Source: Pedobacter chitinilyticus
GTDB taxonomy: Bacteria; Bacteroidota; Bacteroidia; Sphingobacteriales; Sphingobacteriaceae
Direction: 5' to 3'
Assembly (NCBI RefSeq): GCF_003313385.1
Contig: NZ_QMHN01000005.1
Span: forward strand, 34,643 to 98,642
Length of the DNA stretch: 64,000 bases
Below are positions 61,556 to 64,000 of the stretch, piece after piece (within the stretch, counting starts at the first letter, position 1; each line of letters starts with the position of its first letter). The translations under genes and the position numbers were made by a program. Under the pieces are notes generated by a model. The model worked only from the letters and a program-made list of their open reading frames with translations. It did not search any database and was not told the origin of the DNA.

Positions 61556-62878
61556 CTAATCAATTCCGTAGCGCTCCATTTTGGCGTAAAGCGTTTTACG
61601 GTCTATGTTGAGCAGCTTGGCGGCTTTGGATTTATTGTATTTTACCTTGGCCAGGGTTTCGGTAATGAGCGCTCGTTCGTTGCTTTCGTTAACCGCTTTC
61701 AGGTCAGAAGGATTGTCTAGAGGCACTTCGGTAGCCACGGCAATCTTCATTTCGTCGGGCAGGCTGTCGGCGGTAGCTACGGTGCTAGAGGTAAGCAGTA
61801 CCATGCGTTTGATGACATTTTTGAGCTCGCGTAAGTTGCCTGGCCAATCGTATTTGAGCAGTAGCGATCTGGTGTCTTTGTCAATTTCTTTCACATTTCT
61901 GTCCAATTCTTGGTTGGATAGCTTCACGAAAAGGTCGATGAAAAGTTCCAAATCAATGCCCCTTTCTCGTAGCGGAGGTAATTGTATCTTGAATTCGTTT
62001 AAACGATGGTAAAGATCTTCTCTGAACTCACCGTTTTTCATGCTGTTGGCCAAGTCGTCGTTGGTAGCGGTAATTACCCTCACGTCAACCGCAATTTGTT
62101 TGTTGCTGCCAAGAGGTTGTATCACACGTTCTTGTAGTGCACGTAAAAGTTTTACCTGTACCTCGTAACTGAGGTTGCCAATTTCGTCCAAGAAAATAGT
62201 GCCGCCATTGGCTGCTTCAAATGAACCTTTTTTATCGGCAACGGCCCCAGTAAAAGCACCTTTAACATGGCCAAATAGTTCGCTGGCGGCTAGGTCTTTG
62301 GATAGTGCCCCACAGTCGATGGCGATGAAAGGTTTGTTTTTGCGTTTGCTTTGTAGGTGTAAGGTACGGGCGGCAAATTCTTTCCCAGTACCACTTTCGC
62401 CTTGTATAATTACCGACATGTCGGTGCTGGCGACTAAATCAATGTGTTGGTATAATCGGTTGGCTACCTCACTTTTTCCTCTAATAAAATTGTCGCTCGA
62501 AGTAGTTTTGGGCTTTTCCTTTTTTTGTAACGCATTGCTGATGATCATCAATAACTCATCAGGGTTAATGGGTTTGGTGATATAGTCGGCTGCTCCTAGT
62601 TGAATGGCCTTTACGGCTGTGCGCACATCATTGAAGGAAGTCATGATGATGGCAGGTACGGTTAGTCCAGTTTCACGTCGGTGGTTCAGTACATCGATGC
62701 CAGTGCCGTCAGGCAGTCGGTAATCAATCAATAAGAGTTGGAAATCTTCGTGGGCAATTAACTTGAGAGCTTTGGCAACATTACTAACGGTGGTAACTTC
62801 AAAATTGTTTTTGGTTAAAAAGCCTTCAATAATTTGAGCGAAAGTGCTGTCGTCTTCAATAATTAAAACAGATGCCAT
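61556..62878 (-). CDS. NtrC-family sigma-54-dependent response regulator
   Basis: 440 residues. Receiver (VLIIEDDSTF, Asp52 in LLIDYRLPDG), AAA+ domain with Walker A GESGTGKE (160-167), the sigma-54 contact loop GAFTGA (207-212), Walker B GGTIFLDEIG (225-234), and a C-terminal Fis-type HTH (SKAAKLLNIDRKTLYAKM). All parts needed for sigma-54 activation are intact. No adjacent kinase with matching strand exists; the HPt-ending kinase at 57462-59936 is a candidate partner. Upstream on the same strand lie the two PepSY-like genes, separated by a bidirectional terminator. Targets are unknown and I found no clear TGGC-N7-TTGC site in the window near it. Confidence 0.95.
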   Translation of the reverse strand: MASVLIIEDDSTFAQIIEGFLTKNNFEVTTVSNVAKALKLIAHEDFQLLLIDYRLPDGTGIDVLNHRRETGLTVPAIIMTSFNDVRTAVKAIQLGAADYITKPINPDELLMIISNALQKKEKPKTTSSDNFIRGKSEVANRLYQHIDLVASTDMSVIIQGESGTGKEFAARTLHLQSKRKNKPFIAIDCGALSKDLAASELFGHVKGAFTGAVADKKGSFEAANGGTIFLDEIGNLSYEVQVKLLRALQERVIQPLGSNKQIAVDVRVITATNDDLANSMKNGEFREDLYHRLNEFKIQLPPLRERGIDLELFIDLFVKLSNQELDRNVKEIDKDTRSLLLKYDWPGNLRELKNVIKRMVLLTSSTVATADSLPDEMKIAVATEVPLDNPSDLKAVNESNERALITETLAKVKYNKSKAAKLLNIDRKTLYAKMERYGID

Positions 62879-62893
62879 ATATACAAAAATAAG

Positions 62894-62921
62894 AAAAGCC
62901 AGTATTATATAACTGGCTTTT
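62894..62921. terminator. Bidirectional terminator after the first PepSY-like gene
   Basis: AAAAGCCAGT-attatata-ACTGGCTTTT, perfect 10-bp arms with T runs either way, 34 bp past the stop of the gene at 62956-63261. Confidence 0.9.
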
Positions 62922-62955
62922 CCTTTATTTAGTTTTAAGAAATGTAGATAGTTGA

Positions 62956-63261
62956 TTATTCTACTGGTTTACCATCAGCATTGAATTTTAAAGAAGCAGT
63001 TTCTTCTTCTTTTTTCACATCAACTTGGAAGTACGACTTGCTGCCATCTTTTACACTGAATGCTGCGGTTGGAGTCCACGCTTTATATGGGTCTGTTTGT
63101 AGAACAGTTTTGATGGCTTCTGGTAATTCTTCTAATTTAATAGGAGTTTTAACCACGCTATCTTGAACGCTAACAACTTCTGCTTTATTAACTGACGCTT
63201 GTGCTTGAACTGCGGTAAATCCTGCGAATGCTACGATAGCTGCTACAAATAACTTTTTCAT
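62956..63261 (-). CDS. Small secreted PepSY-like protein, copy 1
   Basis: 101 residues. Signal peptide MKKLFVAAIVAFAGFTAVQA with cleavage probable after AQA. The mature part (EELPEAIKTVLQTDPYKAW, SVKDGSKSYFQVDV, ASLKFNADGKPVE) has the pattern of the PepSY-like/DUF2874 (beta-lactamase-inhibitor-like) fold found in many Bacteroidota periplasmic proteins. No function is established. It is followed by its own terminator and preceded by a 428-bp gap and the second copy (63690-63995), to which it is identical at 95 of 101 positions. Confidence 0.85.
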   Translation of the reverse strand: MKKLFVAAIVAFAGFTAVQAQASVNKAEVVSVQDSVVKTPIKLEELPEAIKTVLQTDPYKAWTPTAAFSVKDGSKSYFQVDVKKEEETASLKFNADGKPVE

Positions 63262-63634
63262 AATATCTAAATTTTAAGTTAATACATTTTGTGAATTATA
63301 CTGAATAAGGTTTCATAATGATGCCAAAGCTTATATTTTATTTAAGTTATTGATTATTAGTGTTTTATTTTTTATGGTTCGAAATGAGAATGTGGAGTTT
63401 CTCTACAAAATGTTACCGAAAGAAACAGGTACCTGAGCGTGTTTTTTGTTAGTAGGTCAGATAGTAATCTCGTCGAAGTCGCTTGATATTTTTAGGTAGC
63501 TCTATATCATATTTAGAACTGTTTAAAGTTTACGTTTGATGGGGAAGCCAAACATCGCGATAAAGCCAAAGAACGTTGTTCCCGCCATTGGGGCATTTTC
63601 TTTAAACGACACTTTTAAAAAAAAATGGCAAAAA
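63262..63634. other. Intergenic region between the two PepSY-like genes
   Basis: No firm feature. It contains the leader of copy 1 (AT-rich, without an exact TAnnTTTG match). Two short opposed open frames overlap around 63523-63649, 29 codons on the minus strand from a GTG (ending GFIAMFGFPIKRKL) and 36 on the plus strand; neither can be supported as a gene. The terminator of copy 2 follows at 63635-63661. Confidence 0.5.
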
Positions 63635-63661
63635 AATAAGCCAGAATAAATCTGGCTTATT
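63635..63661 (-). terminator. Terminator after the second PepSY-like gene
   Basis: Minus strand AATAAGCCAGA-tttat-TCTGGCTTATT followed by TTTTTT, 28 bp after the stop codon. Confidence 0.9.
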
Positions 63662-63689
63662 GGTTTAGTTTTAACGATGTGTTTTGAAA

Positions 63690-63995
63690 TTATTCTACTG
63701 GTTTACCTTCAGCATCGAATTTTAGAGAAGCAGTTTCTTGCTCTTTTTTCACATCAACTTGGAAGTATGACTTGCTGCCATCTTTTACGCTGAATGCTGC
63801 TGTTGGTGTCCATGCTTTATATGGGTCTGTTTGTAGAACAGTTTTAATGGCTTCTGGTAATTCTTCTAATTTAATAGGAGTTTTAACGACGCTATCTTGT
63901 ACGCTAACAATTTCTACTTTGCTAACTGATGCTTGGGCTTGAACTGCGGTAAATCCTGCGAATGCTACGATAGCTGCTACAAATAACTTTTTCAT
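63690..63995 (-). CDS. Small secreted PepSY-like protein, copy 2
   Basis: 101 residues with the same signal peptide as copy 1 and the same fold pattern. It differs at six positions (N25S, A27V, V29I region; E86Q, N94D, D96E region by eye), mostly conservative changes. The duplicates share also coding DNA almost base for base but have different terminators and flanks, so duplication covered little beyond the gene. The window ends 5 bp before its start codon, so its promoter is unseen. Function unknown; strong conservation of the mature domain suggests both copies are in use. Confidence 0.85.
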   Translation of the reverse strand: MKKLFVAAIVAFAGFTAVQAQASVSKVEIVSVQDSVVKTPIKLEELPEAIKTVLQTDPYKAWTPTAAFSVKDGSKSYFQVDVKKEQETASLKFDAEGKPVE

Positions 63996-64000
63996 AATAT

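Noticed and set aside
63523..63649. Two overlapping short frames, 29 codons minus (GFIAMFGFPIKRKL end) and 36 codons plus, between the PepSY-like genes
   Set aside because: They oppose each other, have weak starts, and one sits after a terminator; not supportable as genes without homologues.
62879..63689. Sigma-54 promoter (TGGC-N7-TTGC) near the PepSY-like genes
   Set aside because: TTGGCATCATTATGAAACC at about 63315-63333 on the minus strand has the -24-like half but lacks the -12 TTGC, so it is not claimed.
1..64000. CRISPR arrays, tRNA or rRNA genes, transposases, phage genes
   Set aside because: No repeat-spacer pattern, no cloverleaf-like segment with TTCGANTC, and no DDE or integrase motifs were seen; the 21-bp array has no spacers.

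Overview
The window looks like a chromosomal segment of a Bacteroidota bacterium, most likely a Sphingobacteriaceae member close to Pedobacter. This rests on AT-rich DNA, promoter elements of the TTTG-N20-TAnnTTTG type, scarce Shine-Dalgarno sequences, a type IX secretion C-terminal domain, a long S16 protein, many small lipoproteins and family resemblance of the proteins. I had no database search; all names come from reading motifs, lengths and gene order.

Layout. 1-5.1 kb: Fe-S genes (NFU domain, Mrp-type ATPase), an AsmA-like/GT51 transglycosylase, hypoxanthine phosphoribosyltransferase and a phosphatidylserine decarboxylase. 5.1-7.8 kb: a dispersed inverted repeat, a MscS-type channel and a Glu/Leu/Phe/Val dehydrogenase. 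7.9-14.5 kb: the classical rpsP-rimM-trmD-rplS ribosome/tRNA cluster, split between rimM and trmD by a lipoprotein gene and an opposite-strand gene for a secreted PL6-type (alginate lyase/chondroitinase B) polysaccharide lyase preceded by two tandem TTGGTnnACCAA palindromes.

15.2-42 kb: one long Wzx/Wzy-type surface polysaccharide locus. It starts with gmd and a Wza-like exporter, continues with a complete-looking WbpO/A-E-D-B pathway to a diacetylated diamino uronic acid sugar nucleotide, a Wzz-like protein, a very AT-rich cargo block (aminotransferase, ATP-grasp enzyme, SDR, metallophosphoesterase, flippase, four glycosyltransferases, polymerase), a decayed manC pseudogene, then a WbpV-like reductase, WecA/WbpL-like initiating transferase, WbpM/CapD-like dehydratase and Wzi. 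The GDP-fucose synthase fcl lies convergently at the far end, so gmd and fcl bracket the locus.

42-64 kb: housekeeping and signalling genes (dxs, glyA, two hybrid histidine kinases, ComF, a TlpA-like lipoprotein, RlmN, flotillin plus NfeD, a pseudouridine synthase, DinB, a WYL regulator, a HAD phosphatase, an NtrC-type regulator) and two nearly identical small secreted PepSY-like proteins in tandem. Intergenic DNA carries several repeat families: a 21-bp tandem array at 59985-60236, CTCTC/GAGAG hairpins at about 55.99 and 61.2 kb, and the 5.2 kb inverted repeat. No tRNA, rRNA, CRISPR array or transposase was seen.

The most interesting items are the lyase insertion in the ribosomal cluster with its operator pair, the aminotransferase/ATP-grasp/SDR/phosphoesterase cassette in the polysaccharide locus, gene decay (manC and a small ORF) within that locus, the 21-bp array, and the duplicated PepSY-like genes next to a sigma-54 activator.
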